Source: Bradyrhizobium sp. CCBAU 53351 (GTDB lineage: Bacteria > Pseudomonadota > Alphaproteobacteria > Rhizobiales > Xanthobacteraceae). Taken from it: DNA of 64,000 nt. The stretch spans positions 4,305,501-4,369,500 of the forward strand of contig NZ_CP030059.1 in NCBI RefSeq assembly GCF_015291745.1. The letters are read 5' to 3'. Of the stretch, positions 25,936-36,348 are shown one piece after another; position 1 is the first letter of the stretch, and every line of letters starts with the position of its first letter. The notes beneath the pieces are model-generated. The model saw only the letters and a list, made by a program, of their open reading frames with translations. It had not been told where the DNA came from and made no database searches. Both the position numbers and the translations under genes were made by a program.

Positions 25936-28900
25936 CTATGCAGCGAGCTGCGGCCTGAAGAGTACGTCGACCGCATAGCTGGTCGCGCCGAAGCTGTTGG
26001 TCGGAAACAGGCTGCCGGATCCATACGCGTAGACTCCGTTGCCTCCGCTCGACGACGATGACGGAGCCGTTAGTGGTCCGTTCGTCACCGCATTGGCAAA
26101 CAGATTTGGATCGTCCGAATAGTTGCCCGCAGTGTGGTAGGAGGCGACATAGGTCGTCCCTGCCGTGATCGTAACCGGTGTCGCGAAGTTCACCTGCTGC
26201 CAGCCGCTCGCCGTCTCGTTGGTGAACGTGGCAGTGGCCAGCAGGGCCCCTGTGGTGGTCCAGAGATCGGCGACATGCTGACCCGTGTTGGATGGCCCCT
26301 TGTAGAAGCGCAGGCCTACAATGTCGCCCGACACGGACGCCTGGAACTTCATGCCAAGCTCGACCGAATTCGGATCATTAACCGTCACGACGCTGGGCGT
26401 TGGATTGGAGCTGAACAGGCTTACGGTGGTTGCCGACGGCGCATGAACGGTCACGCTCGCACTAGCGCTTGCTGAGCCGCCCCTCCCGTCGGAAACGGCG
26501 TAGTTGAATGATGCCGGCCCGGTATACCCGTCGGCGGGAGTGAACGTCACCGTGTTGTTCTGGGCACTGAAACTGACGGTGCCGCTGACAGCCCCGCTGA
26601 CGCCCGTGATTGTCAGCGCGTCCCCATTCGGATCGGTATCGTTTGCGAGAAGGGCCGACCCGGAAATACTGAGCGGCACGTTTTGGGTGGCGTTGAAGCC
26701 ACTGTCGTTATTGGCGACCGGAGGCTGGTTCGTGCCGCCAGCGGCATTGCTGAACAAGACATCGACCCAATAATTGGTCGCCCCGAACGTGCTGGTCGGA
26801 AACATATTTCCCGTTCCGTAGGTGTAGACACCATTGGTGCTCGCGAAGGCCGTGAGCGGGCCACTCGTTCGCGCGGTGGTGAAATAGTTCGGCGTATCGG
26901 CGTAGTGGCTGTTGCTGTGGAAGCTCGCGACGTAGGTGGCTCCGGCCGCGATCGATACCGGGCTACTGAATGTGAGGGTCTGCCAGCCGCTGCTGCTCTC
27001 GTTGGAGAAGGTCGCGCTGGCGAGCAGCGTTCCCGTACTGCTCCACAGTGATCCGGTGTGAGTGCCTGTGTCGTTCGGACTCTTGTAGTACTTGATGCCG
27101 GTAATCGTGCCGGCAGCCGAGGACGTAAATCGGACACCAAGATTGACCTGAGATGTGTCGGACGTCGACAGCACCGAAGGCGTATCGGAAGCGGAGAACA
27201 AGCTGATGGAGGTCGCGCCCACCGCGATATTGAACGTTTCGCTCACCGTGAGACCACCGAGATCCGTCGCGACGGTCTTCAGGCTGAGCGTGCCGATGTC
27301 GGCTGAGGTCGGCGTGCCACTGAAAGTCCGTGTCGAGCCGTCGAAAGCCAACCAGGCAGGAAGCGCCGAGCCGTCGGCGGCAGTTGCCGTGTAGGTGAGT
27401 GTGTCGCCGGTATCGACGTCGGTGAAGGTGCCGGCCGGCAGCGTCAGCGAGAACGCCGAGCCCACCGTTGCGGTCTGGCTGCCGGTCTGGATCGCAAGTA
27501 CCGGCGCATCATTTGCGCCATGAATGGTGATCGTGAGCGTTGTCGACGATGTCGCGCCGGCGGCATCACGCATTGTATAACTGAAGACGTCCGACAGCGT
27601 GGTGGACGCAAGCCGCAGGGCCTGCACGGCCGCATCCGTCTCATTGACCGTGTAGGTGAAGGCGCCTGACGCGTTGAGCACGAGACTTCCATGAGCGCCG
27701 TTCAGAGCGGCGCCGAGCGTGCCGGGGGTCGAACCGAAGCTGACCGCAGTCACGGTCTTGGTGTCGCCGGCATCTGGATCAGTGTCGTTGGTCAGCACGT
27801 TTCCCGCGGCGGACGCCCCCGCGGTGCTGTTGTTGACACCGCCTTTCTCGGTCGCGTCGCCCGCGTCGGCAATCGCTGTCGGCGGCGTGTTCGGGGTCGT
27901 CGTTACGGTGATATTGAACGTTTCGCTTGCAGCAAGGCTACCGAGATCGGTCGCGGTCGTCTTCACGCTTAGCGTACCAACATCGGCCGACGATGGAGTA
28001 CCGCTGAAAGTCCGGGTTGATGGGGCAAAGGTGAGCCAGGCAGGAAGTGCGGAGCCGCTGGCTGTCGTCGCTGCGTAGGTGAGCGAATCGCCGGAATCGA
28101 CGTCGGTGAAGGTGCCGGCCGACAGCGTCAGCGAGAACGCCGAACCCACCGTTGCGGTTTGGCTGCCGGTCTGGATCGCAAGTACCGGCGCATCATTTGC
28201 TCCATGAATGGTGATCGTGAGCGTTGTCGAGGATGTCGCGCCGGCGGCATCACGCATTGTATAATTGAAGACGTCCGACAGCGTGGTGGACGCAAGCCGC
28301 AGGGCCTGCACGGCCGCATCCGTCTCATTGACTGTATAGGTGAAGGCGCCTGACGCGTTGAGCACGAGACTTCCATGAGCGCCGTTCAGAGCGGCGCCGA
28401 GCGTGCCGGAGGTCGAACCGAAGCTGACCGCAGTCACGGTCTTGGTGTCGCCGGCATCTGGATCAGTGTCGTTGGTCAGCACGTTTCCCGCGGCGGACGA
28501 CCCCCCGGTGCTGTTGTTGACACCGCCTTTCTCGGTCGCGTCGCCCGCGTCGGCAACCGCTGTCGGCGGCGTGTTGGTACTCGCGGATCCGTTGAAAATC
28601 ACGTCGACATAATAATTCGTTGCTTTGAAGACGTTCGATGGAAATATGGCTCCGGCTCCGTAACTATACACGCCATTTCCCGTGGCGGCAGCGCTCAGCT
28701 GGCCATTGGAGATCGAGGTGGTGAAATAGTTCTGAGTGTCTGAATAATTGCCGTTGGTGTGATAGGAAGCGACATACGTCGTGCCCGCGGTAATGGATAT
28801 CGGGCTCGAGAAATTAACCTGCTGCCAACCGCTAGCGGTCTCACTCGCGAAGGTCGCGGTGCCGAGCAGCGTTCCGGTCGAACTCCAGAGATGCGCGACG

Positions 28901-31900
28901 TGGGTACCTGTGTTGAGCGAGCCCTTGTAGAAGCGCAGCCCCGTTATAGTTCCGTTGGCCGATGCGCTGAACTTGAGGCCCACCTCGACCGAGCTTGTGT
29001 CGCCGGAGTTGGCAACGCTTGGCGTGTCATTGGTGCCGAACAGGCTCTGGGCGGATAGCGGATAGTTGACATTGAGGAAGACCTGGCCCGTTCCGCTGGC
29101 GCCCGAGGCGTCCGTGATCGTATACGCGAATTGCGCCGCTCCCGCGTAATTAACGGCTGGATTGAATGTCACCGTCTGGGTTTGGACATTGTAACTTACG
29201 GAGCCGTTAGCCGGATTACTTACGCCACTGATCGAAAAGGACAGACCGGCCGGATCTGTATCGTTGGCGAGCAGTTCCGATGCCGCGATATTCAGCACAC
29301 CGTTCTGCGTGACCTTGAAGCCGCTATCGTTGTTGGCCTGCGGCAGCTGGCTGGTATCCTTGAAGACAACATCGACCCAGTAATTGTCAGCATCCGTCAT
29401 CGAGATATTGGAGGGGAAGAGCGGTCCCGGGCCATAAGCGTAGACGCCGTTCAGGCCGCCACCTGTCGCGGTCAATGAGCCGCTGGTGTGACCTGGATTG
29501 TCGAAATAGAAATCGGTCGTGGAATAGTGGCCGGTGTTGGTATGATAGGAGGCGATGTAGGTCACCCCGGCCTGTATATGGACCGGCGTCGTGAAGTTGA
29601 CTTGTTGCCAGCCGCTTGCGGTTTCGTTGGTGAATGTTGCGCTGGCGAGCAGCGTCCCGGTCGACGTCCAGAGATCGCCGAGATGCGTCCCCGTGTTTTG
29701 AGTGCTCTTATAGAAGCGGATGCCTGTGATATCGCCGGAGGCTGCTGAAACGAACTTGAGCCCCAACTCCACGGCGGCGCTGTCCGGAGTGTTGACGACC
29801 GCCGGAGTGTCCGTGGGACTGAAGATCGTCAAATTCGAAGATGGCGTTACCGTGTAAGCAACGCCCGTGCCTGGGACTTCTAGGTTTAAACTGTCGTCGA
29901 CGGCCCTGCTCTGGATCTTCAACTGTCCCGGCGCGCCTGCGGCAAACGTATAGGTCCAGGTGACATTGGACGCTCCCACGGTGCTGTTGGCCGGATGCCA
30001 GGTGCTGCCGCCGTCGGATGATACTTCAACACCACCGATGACCCCACCGGCGTCGCTTGCCGCTCCAGTCACGGTGATAGACTGGCCCTCCACAACGCTT
30101 GTGGCGGAGAGATTGGTAATCGTGGAGGTCGGATTCGTGTGGTCGGTCGATTGGGTGGCAATCACCAGGCTGGCCTGCAGCGTCGCAGGCTGAACGCCCA
30201 TGTCAGCGAACAGGTTGACCATGGCCTGTTGGACATTCCGATCAGTCGGCGTTAGTGGGGCTATGTTGTACTGGTCATGGTCCGATGCAAGACCCCAGGA
30301 CCAGAACACGGTGCCCGCGCCGAAAACAAGGGCACCACTCACGGGATCCCGAAACTCTACGAGACCGTGGGTGGCTGTACCGTTGCCCGTGGTATTGCCG
30401 TAATCGAGCAAGTACTTCGTGGTTTGCAGCGTGGTCGAGGAGACACTCACCAGACCGGCCGGGCGAAACCCATTATCCGGTGATGCGTCCCATTCATAGC
30501 CGAGCAGGTTCGGCGTCAGAGACGCAGTCTGGCCTTGCGCGGTCCCAGCAATCGGCGCGTTGCGCCAAAGCCTCAACTGCGTCATTCCATACGGGATCCT
30601 GATCGTGCCGTAGGAATCTCCGTCGACCTGGAAGACCGTTCCGGTCAGTGCGTTAGAGGGGATACCCGACATGCCTCCGGTCGACGCAAAGCGGGCGTCC
30701 ATAAACGTTCCTGTCGCAGTCCCTGTCGGGTCGATCAATTGGTTGGCATGGGTGTCCTTGTACGAGATCAAAGTCCGATTGGCCGTGTGACTGGCATCAA
30801 TGCTGGCTGACAGCCTGGTCTGCCAATACACTTCGTTGCCGCTCAGAAAAGTCAGATTGACGCCGGCATGGCCGGCCGCTTGGACGTTGGCGAACTGGCT
30901 GTCGGTCCAGTACTCGTCGTGACCCACATCCATATAGATTTGATGATTGAGCAGCAGCGATCCGTTTGTGGCCGCATCGATGCCCGAAATGTAAGAAACG
31001 TCGTATCCGTTCTGCTCGAGCCAATAGATTGCCGGATATTCGGCCGAAAATACCATGTCGTTGGAAGAGCTCGAGAGTCCGCCGTCGCGCGTGGTAATGG
31101 GACGATTGTAGCTCACGGCGTAGGCGGAGCCGTTCACGCCAGGTCCGTTGCCGCTGTAGAGATTGGCTCCGCCCCAAGGGTTATAGGCCTGCCAGGTCTG
31201 ATCGGCGGTCTGAAACACGATCGCGCTTTGTGACGCATCATTGCGGACCACGAATGGAATTTGGAACACCTGTGTTCCGTCGATGACGTTGGCGATGTAC
31301 ACGCCAGAGACCGCGTCGGCCGGCACGTTCCAGGAGTCGGTCACGCTCCAATTGCCGGCATCGACCAGGCCGGTCGAGCTGTCTTTCAACGGCGCCGGTT
31401 GCACGACGGAGGTTGCAGCTTGATGCTGCACCGTCGTGATCAGCCTGGCGCCGTTGCCTCCGTAGTAACCAAGCCGGTAGACATCGATGTGATAGTTCGG
31501 CGTGCCCGTCTGGTTGTTGATCTTGAATTGGACGGACCCGCCGACATTAGTGCTTATCGCCGTCGTGAACCCTTGGATTTTGGTCGAATTTGCGCCAACA
31601 TCAATCTGCCAGATGTTCGGCGATGTGCCTTGCTTCTGATTTTCCAGAACGATCGGGTTCGTAACTGGATCTGCAACGGCTGTGCCGCCCTGCCCATCAC
31701 TTGCAAAGGTCCAGTTCGAGTCCTGGCCGGAGAACAGCAGGGTGACGTTGCCAGCTCCATTGCTGAAATCGACCGTGCTGATGTTTGAGCTCCGGTCGTA
31801 ATGGACGGATGCTGACATCGTCGACGTGAAGGCGAGATCCCTGAGGTCTATCAGATTACCGGCTGAAAGCGGCCGATCCGGCGACGAACTTCCGATCAGG

Positions 31901-32529
31901 CCATGGAATTGGGCAGAGCGATCGAGAACCAAGGTGCCGACGTCCGTCTCGAAGGAGACGGTTATTCCAGAGAATGAACCGTTGACGAGTTGCCCGGAGA
32001 CCGCCCCTCTGATCTCGAGAACTGATCTGTCGGCAATCGTGAAGTGTCCCGCTCCCCGAACCTCGCCTTTGAAGTCCGCTGCAACACTCCTTTCCCCGCT
32101 GGACCGTTCGAGCTTTATGCTGCCATTGTTGACAGTGTCACCTTCAACTACAAAGGAAGACTCTCGTCCGAGCGCAATAGCCGCGCCCGCATCAACTGTC
32201 AGGCTGCCGACATCAACATTGAGCCTGGTTGTGACGACATAAGATCCCGGGGCGTCGATGAAGGCGCTGGACACGGCGTCCGGCATGCCGCGGCTCCAGT
32301 TCGCAGCGACGTTCCAATAGCCGCCGCTCGAACTGATCCAATGCGTCGCATCGGTCCTGGAACGTGAAGGCCCAATCGCTCCCCGCAGATCGGACACCTG
32401 CCGGGCGGCTAAACCGCCGCTCCCGGACGCATTCCAGGGCGGCACGAGCAAATCACTCTCGCTGAAATCACTCTCTCCCCAGAGGAGAGGCCTTGCTCGA
32501 TAAAAAAAGCTCGCCTTTTGATATAGCAT
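25936..32529 (-). CDS. Giant repeat protein, probable type I secretion substrate
   Basis: A 2197-residue multidomain protein. Approximate layout: ~45-290, a beta-rich region with one calcium-binding-protein-like WTFASDGQGGTAV motif; ~297-780, a region resembling the C-terminal part of N,N-dimethylformamidase beta subunit (IDVYRLGYYGGNGARL, then MDVGHDEYWT and SGNEVYWQTR); ~797-893, an Ig-like domain; DUF4082-like domains at ~899-1056, 1160-1313, 1773-1928 and 2034-2197; Tandem-95/cadherin-like domains at ~1062-1156 and 1937-2030; two VCBS plus cadherin-like units at ~1317-1545 and 1545-1772. There is no N-terminal signal peptide. The C terminus (DVLFRPQLAA) fits an uncleaved type I signal. 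RTX nonapeptides are absent. Likely an adhesin or surface enzyme. Confidence 0.85.
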   Translation of the reverse strand: MLYQKASFFYRARPLLWGESDFSESDLLVPPWNASGSGGLAARQVSDLRGAIGPSRSRTDATHWISSSGGYWNVAANWSRGMPDAVSSAFIDAPGSYVVTTRLNVDVGSLTVDAGAAIALGRESSFVVEGDTVNNGSIKLERSSGERSVAADFKGEVRGAGHFTIADRSVLEIRGAVSGQLVNGSFSGITVSFETDVGTLVLDRSAQFHGLIGSSSPDRPLSAGNLIDLRDLAFTSTMSASVHYDRSSNISTVDFSNGAGNVTLLFSGQDSNWTFASDGQGGTAVADPVTNPIVLENQKQGTSPNIWQIDVGANSTKIQGFTTAISTNVGGSVQFKINNQTGTPNYHIDVYRLGYYGGNGARLITTVQHQAATSVVQPAPLKDSSTGLVDAGNWSVTDSWNVPADAVSGVYIANVIDGTQVFQIPFVVRNDASQSAIVFQTADQTWQAYNPWGGANLYSGNGPGVNGSAYAVSYNRPITTRDGGLSSSSNDMVFSAEYPAIYWLEQNGYDVSYISGIDAATNGSLLLNHQIYMDVGHDEYWTDSQFANVQAAGHAGVNLTFLSGNEVYWQTRLSASIDASHTANRTLISYKDTHANQLIDPTGTATGTFMDARFASTGGMSGIPSNALTGTVFQVDGDSYGTIRIPYGMTQLRLWRNAPIAGTAQGQTASLTPNLLGYEWDASPDNGFRPAGLVSVSSTTLQTTKYLLDYGNTTGNGTATHGLVEFRDPVSGALVFGAGTVFWSWGLASDHDQYNIAPLTPTDRNVQQAMVNLFADMGVQPATLQASLVIATQSTDHTNPTSTITNLSATSVVEGQSITVTGAASDAGGVIGGVEVSSDGGSTWHPANSTVGASNVTWTYTFAAGAPGQLKIQSRAVDDSLNLEVPGTGVAYTVTPSSNLTIFSPTDTPAVVNTPDSAAVELGLKFVSAASGDITGIRFYKSTQNTGTHLGDLWTSTGTLLASATFTNETASGWQQVNFTTPVHIQAGVTYIASYHTNTGHYSTTDFYFDNPGHTSGSLTATGGGLNGVYAYGPGPLFPSNISMTDADNYWVDVVFKDTSQLPQANNDSGFKVTQNGVLNIAASELLANDTDPAGLSFSISGVSNPANGSVSYNVQTQTVTFNPAVNYAGAAQFAYTITDASGASGTGQVFLNVNYPLSAQSLFGTNDTPSVANSGDTSSVEVGLKFSASANGTITGLRFYKGSLNTGTHVAHLWSSTGTLLGTATFASETASGWQQVNFSSPISITAGTTYVASYHTNGNYSDTQNYFTTSISNGQLSAAATGNGVYSYGAGAIFPSNVFKATNYYVDVIFNGSASTNTPPTAVADAGDATEKGGVNNSTGGSSAAGNVLTNDTDPDAGDTKTVTAVSFGSTSGTLGAALNGAHGSLVLNASGAFTYTVNETDAAVQALRLASTTLSDVFNYTMRDAAGATSSTTLTITIHGANDAPVLAIQTGSQTATVGSAFSLTLSAGTFTDVDSGDSLTYAATTASGSALPAWLTFAPSTRTFSGTPSSADVGTLSVKTTATDLGSLAASETFNITVTTTPNTPPTAIADAGDATEKGGVNNSTAGASAAGNVLTNDTDPDAGDTKTVTAVSFGSTPGTLGAALNGAHGSLVLNASGAFTYTVNETDAAVQALRLASTTLSDVFSYTMRDAAGATSSTTLTITIHGANDAPVLAIQTGSQTATVGSAFSLTLPAGTFTDVDTGDTLTYTATAADGSALPAWLAFDGSTRTFSGTPTSADIGTLSLKTVATDLGGLTVSETFNIAVGATSISLFSASDTPSVLSTSDTSQVNLGVRFTSSAAGTITGIKYYKSPNDTGTHTGSLWSSTGTLLASATFSNESSSGWQTLTFSSPVSIAAGATYVASFHSNSHYADTPNYFTTARTSGPLTAFASTNGVYTYGTGNMFPTSTFGATNYWVDVLFSNAAGGTNQPPVANNDSGFNATQNVPLSISGSALLANDTDPNGDALTITGVSGAVSGTVSFSAQNNTVTFTPADGYTGPASFNYAVSDGRGGSASASASVTVHAPSATTVSLFSSNPTPSVVTVNDPNSVELGMKFQASVSGDIVGLRFYKGPSNTGQHVADLWTTTGALLATATFTNETASGWQQVNFATPVTITAGTTYVASYHTAGNYSDDPNLFANAVTNGPLTAPSSSSSGGNGVYAYGSGSLFPTNSFGATSYAVDVLFRPQLAA
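27390..28575. repeat. 684-bp tandem repeat inside the giant gene
   Basis: Two copies of one unit, offset by 684 bases, encode a VCBS-like plus cadherin-like domain pair. The segments 27390-27891 and 28074-28575 differ at only a small number of bases by eye, while the rest of each unit is more diverged. The near identity points to recent duplication or gene conversion, and the number of units may vary between strains. Confidence 0.88.
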
Positions 32530-32616
32530 GGCCAGCCTACCAATCTCTCAAGGAATGCATCTAAATTAAATATGCAGCGCCAGTCAATTATTTAAAATAA
32601 AAATCACGAAATTAAA
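32530..32616. promoter_or_regulatory. AT-rich region upstream of giant-protein gene
   Basis: An 87-base AT-rich gap between rmlA and the giant-protein gene, both on the minus strand. It carries ATTAAAT (32565-32571 and 32611-32617) and ATTTAAAAT (32590-32598). It should contain the promoter of the secretion-substrate gene. Confidence 0.5.
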
Positions 32617-33519
32617 TCAAGCGTCGGCTGCGACGTCGGGAGACATCCCGGGCAAGCGCAGGAGTTCGTTCAGATACCTGCCGTATCCGCTCTTCTCCAG
32701 TGGCTGAATCAGTCCGCGAAGCTGATCTTGACTGATGAATCCCTGGCGAAAGGCGACCTCCTCAACGCAAGCCACCTTCATGCCTTGCCGCTTTTCCAGC
32801 GTCTGGACGAACGTCCCTGCATCGATAAGCGACTCGACAGTGCCCGTATCCAACCATGCGAATCCCCTTCCCATGCGCTCGACGTGGAGAGCGCCGGCCG
32901 CGAGATAGCGCATTTGCAGATCGGTGATCTCGAGTTCTCCCCGGGGGGACGGTTCGACACTGCGGGCATACCGCACAACCCGGTTGTCGAAAAAATACAG
33001 ACCGGTGACGGCCCAGTTCGATGTCGGCCTTCTCGGCTTCTCGTCGATTCGTAGTGGGCGGCCGGCGTCGTCAAACGTAACAACGCCGTACCGCTCAGGA
33101 TCGCGCACGTGATACGCGAACACGGTTGCGCCTTCCTCGCGGGCCGCGGCTTTCACGAGCAGTTCGCGCAAACCGCCGCCGAAAAAGATGTTGTCCCCGA
33201 GTACCATCGCGACGCGATCAGTTCCGATGAAATCGGCGCCTACAATAAACGCTTCAGCAAGCCCGCCCGGGCGCGGTTGTTCGGCATAGCTGAGCCGGAT
33301 TCCCCACTGGCTTCCGTTCCCGAGCAATCGCTCGAACTGGGATCGGTCCGCCGGGGTCGTGATGATCAGGATCTCGCGGATGCCTGCCAGCATCAGTGTC
33401 GACAGCGGATAGTAGATCATCGGCTTGTCATAGATGGGCAGCAGCTGCTTGCTGACCACACGTGTGATCGGGTAGAGCCGTGTTCCGCTGCCGCCAGCCA
33501 GGACGATTCCCTTCAGCAT
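32617..33519 (-). CDS. rmlA: Glucose-1-phosphate thymidylyltransferase
   Basis: A 300-residue nucleotidyltransferase, the usual length for RmlA. It begins [20 protein letters not shown] with the pyrophosphorylase signature. [43 protein letters not shown] and [11 protein letters not shown] are all typical. It makes dTDP-glucose from glucose-1-phosphate and dTTP, the first step to dTDP-L-rhamnose. The start at 33519 has AAGGAG upstream, and the start motif is invariant in the family. The first ~92 bases overlap the unusually long 3' end of rmlD. Confidence 0.96.
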   Translation of the reverse strand: MLKGIVLAGGSGTRLYPITRVVSKQLLPIYDKPMIYYPLSTLMLAGIREILIITTPADRSQFERLLGNGSQWGIRLSYAEQPRPGGLAEAFIVGADFIGTDRVAMVLGDNIFFGGGLRELLVKAAAREEGATVFAYHVRDPERYGVVTFDDAGRPLRIDEKPRRPTSNWAVTGLYFFDNRVVRYARSVEPSPRGELEITDLQMRYLAAGALHVERMGRGFAWLDTGTVESLIDAGTFVQTLEKRQGMKVACVEEVAFRQGFISQDQLRGLIQPLEKSGYGRYLNELLRLPGMSPDVAADA

Positions 33520-34417
33520 CGGTGTCTGCTCCTTCGACAAGTTGGTCGAGACAGGTTTCGAGAGATTGGCGCCAGCAGGGTAATCGAATTCCAAACACGC
33601 GTTCTGCTTTGGATGACTCCAGGCGCGAGTTTACTGGCCTGCGCGCAGCGCTCGGATACTGCGCTGTCGTGATCGCTTCCAGCGTCGGCGGTCGCCCTCC
33701 CCGACGGGATAAACCATCGAAGATTGCCTCGGCAAAGCCATGCCAGCTCGTTGTTCCCTGGCCGGCCACATGGAAGATGCCCGCCGCTGTGCGGCGGTCA
33801 TCGGTGAGCGACCGCTGTGCAATTTTCAGCAGCGCTGCGGCCAGATCCGCGGCCGACGTTGGGCTTCCGGATTGGTCGCAAACGACCCTTACGATCGGGC
33901 GCGTTTCGGCCAGCCGCAACATTGTCCGAACGAAGTTGCTGCCTATCGAGCTGTAGATCCACGACGACCTGACGACGGTCGCCAGGGGATGCGCCGCCAA
34001 TACGGCCGCCTCGCCGGCCAGCTTTGATGCACCGTATGTGTTCAGCGGCGCCGGCACGTCGGCCTCGTCATAAGCCTCGCGCTTGGCACCGTCGAAGACG
34101 TAATCGGTGGACAAGTGCAAAAATGGAAGGTTCCTCTGCCATGCAACATCCGCCAGCGCAGCCGCGCCGTCGCGATTGATGCTGAAGGCCTTTCCGACCT
34201 CGGACTCCGCGAGGTCCACAGCCGTATAGGCCGCGGCATTAATGATCATGCAGGGGGCGATCGAGGCGACCGTCCTGTCGATCCCGTCCCGGACCTCAAG
34301 GTCGAGCTCCTTGCGCCCGAGGGCAACCGCAGACAGGCCGCGAAGAGCAGCGGCATCACGAAGGCAGCTGCCCAATTGGCCATTTCGACCAGCAATCAGA
34401 ATCGGTCGTTCGATCAT
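33428..34417 (-). CDS. rmlD: dTDP-4-dehydrorhamnose reductase with extended C terminus
   Basis: A 329-residue SDR reductase performing the last step to dTDP-L-rhamnose. It has GRNGQLG (10-16) for NAD(P)[11 protein letters not shown], the catalytic YGASK (Tyr128/Lys132) and [18 protein letters not shown]. RmlD proteins are usually near 290-300 residues. Here the frame runs about 30 residues past the expected end and overlaps rmlA by 92 bases, suggesting that the normal stop was lost. The ATG at 34417 lies eight bases after rmlB. Confidence 0.92.
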   Translation of the reverse strand: MIERPILIAGRNGQLGSCLRDAAALRGLSAVALGRKELDLEVRDGIDRTVASIAPCMIINAAAYTAVDLAESEVGKAFSINRDGAAALADVAWQRNLPFLHLSTDYVFDGAKREAYDEADVPAPLNTYGASKLAGEAAVLAAHPLATVVRSSWIYSSIGSNFVRTMLRLAETRPIVRVVCDQSGSPTSAADLAAALLKIAQRSLTDDRRTAAGIFHVAGQGTTSWHGFAEAIFDGLSRRGGRPPTLEAITTAQYPSAARRPVNSRLESSKAERVFGIRLPCWRQSLETCLDQLVEGADTDAEGNRPGWRQRNTALPDHTCGQQAAAAHL

Positions 34418-34425
34418 TGGCAGCC

Positions 34426-35484
34426 TCAGTGTTGGGTGGCTGGAAGGCCAAGACGCGAGCCGTCGTAAACCATGCTGCGAGCCCGCGCCCACCAGGCGCC
34501 GCTGGCCAGATACCATTCCACCGTCTCGGCGAGACCTTGTTCGAAGCTTCGGGTCGGCCGCCAGCCCAGCTCGCTGCGAGCTTTGGACGCATCGATCGCG
34601 TAACGTGCGTCGTGTCCCGGACGATCCGGCACGAACGAAATCAACGATCGCCTCGCTGCTGGCCCGGGACGCAATCGATCAAGCGTTTCACAAATCTGGG
34701 TGACGACTTCCAGGTTGGAGCGTTCGCTGTCGCCGCCGAAATTATACTTCTCTCCGGCCCTGCCATCGCTTAGCAGCCTGATCAGGCCTGCTGCGTGGTC
34801 CTCGACATGAAGCCAATCCCGCACGTTGCTTCCGTCGCCGTAGACAGGCAACGACTTGTATTCAATCGCGTTGAGAATTGTCAGCGGAATGAGCTTTTCC
34901 GGGAATTGGAATGGTCCGTAGTTGTTCGAACAGTTCGACACGATCACCGGCAAGCCATAGGTCTTGTACCAGGCGAGCGCGAGGTGGTCCGAGGCCGCTT
35001 TGCTCGCTGAATAGGGAGAACTCGGCCGATAAGGGGTATCTTCCCGGAAGCAGTCGGCCGGCCCCAATGAACCGTACACCTCGTCCGTCGACACGTGTAT
35101 GAACCTGAACTGTCTCTTCCGCTGACTCGACAGCCCGTCGTAATATCGCCTGGCTGCCTCCAGTAGAGTGTAAGTGCCGACAATGTTGGTACTGATGAAC
35201 GTTGCCGAGCCGGTAATCGACCGATCGACATGGCTTTCGGCCGCCAAGTGGATAACCGCGCTCGGCTCCCATTTGTGGAATAAGCGAGTGACCGCCTCCT
35301 GATCGCAGATGTCCTGCTGTTCAAATCGATAGCGGCTGGTACCGTCGATGGAGGCCAACGAGGCCAAATTGGCTGCGTAGGTCAACTTGTCGACATTGAC
35401 GACCGAGGCCTCGGCTTCCAAGGCCAATTGGCGGCAGACCGCGGACCCGATAAATCCCGCCCCACCCGTCACCAGAACACGCAT
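34426..35484 (-). CDS. rmlB: dTDP-glucose 4,6-dehydratase
   Basis: A 352-residue extended SDR with GGAGFIGS at 7-14, [20 protein letters not shown] (the TDE active-site triad region, near 133) and [11 protein letters not shown] (Tyr158/Lys162). It dehydrates dTDP-glucose to the 4-keto-6-deoxy intermediate. GAGGA lies upstream of ATG 35484. It sits ten bases after rmlC and eight bases before rmlD, so rmlC-B-D-A form one compact operon. Confidence 0.96.
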   Translation of the reverse strand: MRVLVTGGAGFIGSAVCRQLALEAEASVVNVDKLTYAANLASLASIDGTSRYRFEQQDICDQEAVTRLFHKWEPSAVIHLAAESHVDRSITGSATFISTNIVGTYTLLEAARRYYDGLSSQRKRQFRFIHVSTDEVYGSLGPADCFREDTPYRPSSPYSASKAASDHLALAWYKTYGLPVIVSNCSNNYGPFQFPEKLIPLTILNAIEYKSLPVYGDGSNVRDWLHVEDHAAGLIRLLSDGRAGEKYNFGGDSERSNLEVVTQICETLDRLRPGPAARRSLISFVPDRPGHDARYAIDASKARSELGWRPTRSFEQGLAETVEWYLASGAWWARARSMVYDGSRLGLPATQH

Positions 35485-35494
35485 GAGACGTCCT

Positions 35495-36052
35495 CTACTC
35501 AAACACGGGAGTAAGCTGACCGAAGGTGGGAAGCGCTCGATCCTTCGGCGAAAGCTGGGCCTCTGTGGCCTTCACCGGCCACTCAATTGCCAATTCGGGA
35601 TCGGCCCAGTAGACGCCGCCATCGTGCTCCGGCGAGTAGACTTCATCGACTTTATAAAGGACGGTGGTTTGAGGCTCGAGCGTACAGAAGCCGTGAGCGA
35701 ACCCTTTCGGAACGAGCAACTGCTCGTCACTCTCGCTATCCAACTTGACCGAGACGTGCTTGCCGAACGTCGGCGACCGACGCCGCAGATCGAGCACCAC
35801 ATCAAGGATCGCTCCTCTCAACACGCGAACGAGCTTGGCCTGCGCGAAGGGAGGCCGCTGGAAGTGCAATCCGCGAACCGTGCCGACGCGCTCGGAGCAT
35901 GACTGATTGTCCTGGATAAAGTCTTGGGAAATCCCATTTTCGACAAACGCAGAGCGACGGAACGTTTCGCAGAAATAGCCCCGCGTATCGGAAAAACGCT
36001 TTAATCGGACGACCTTTACGTCCGGAATCGCCAAACTTCGCACTTCCAGCAT
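35495..36052 (-). CDS. rmlC: dTDP-4-dehydrorhamnose 3,5-epimerase
   Basis: A 185-residue cupin epimerase of normal length. [28 protein letters not shown] (catalytic His63), [27 protein letters not shown] and [22 protein letters not shown] are the standard motifs. It epimerises C3 and C5 of the 4-keto sugar. It is the first gene of the rmlCBDA operon and faces the divergent ExoP-like gene across a promoter region. Confidence 0.96.
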   Translation of the reverse strand: MLEVRSLAIPDVKVVRLKRFSDTRGYFCETFRRSAFVENGISQDFIQDNQSCSERVGTVRGLHFQRPPFAQAKLVRVLRGAILDVVLDLRRRSPTFGKHVSVKLDSESDEQLLVPKGFAHGFCTLEPQTTVLYKVDEVYSPEHDGGVYWADPELAIEWPVKATEAQLSPKDRALPTFGQLTPVFE

Positions 36053-36348
36053 GACCGCACGCTCCGATACGCAGCGCTATCGCTCGGACGATCGGCCTGA
36101 TCCCCTAATGTCCTGAACCGAGCGCCTTCGCCAACCAGTTCCGCTTCGCTCCGTTCGCGGTAGACATCGGTTCAATCGGCCGTCGCACCCTTCCTCATCC
36201 CAATTAATTATTCCCACAATTAATGCCAAAGCTATATTTAATTGGCAATACAAATTTTATCCTATATATTATTTTAAATGTGACAGTGGCCCAATATCCG
36301 CCGCGGGATTGCTCCCGCGCGATTGCCGACAGCCGAGAGAAATGTCCG
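36053..36348. promoter_or_regulatory. Divergent promoter region rmlC / ExoP-like gene
   Basis: A 296-base gap between divergent genes. The right half (36200-36285) is AT-rich, with ATTTAAT at 36236-36242 and ATTTTAAAT nearby. The left half is GC-rich and featureless to my eye. The frame of the ExoP-like gene is open back to 36223, but the residues encoded there do not look like that family's N terminus. Confidence 0.5.

Noticed and set aside
27390..28575. CRISPR-like array
   Set aside because: The repeat is two long coding units, not short repeats with spacers. I saw no CRISPR array in the window.
26134..31788. Many plus-strand frames opposite the giant gene
   Set aside because: They are complements of repeat-encoding DNA and repeat in step with the 684-bp unit; no start signals or domains.
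25936..32529. RTX toxin
   Set aside because: No GGxGxDxxx nonapeptide series is present in the giant protein despite the HlyB/HlyD neighbours.
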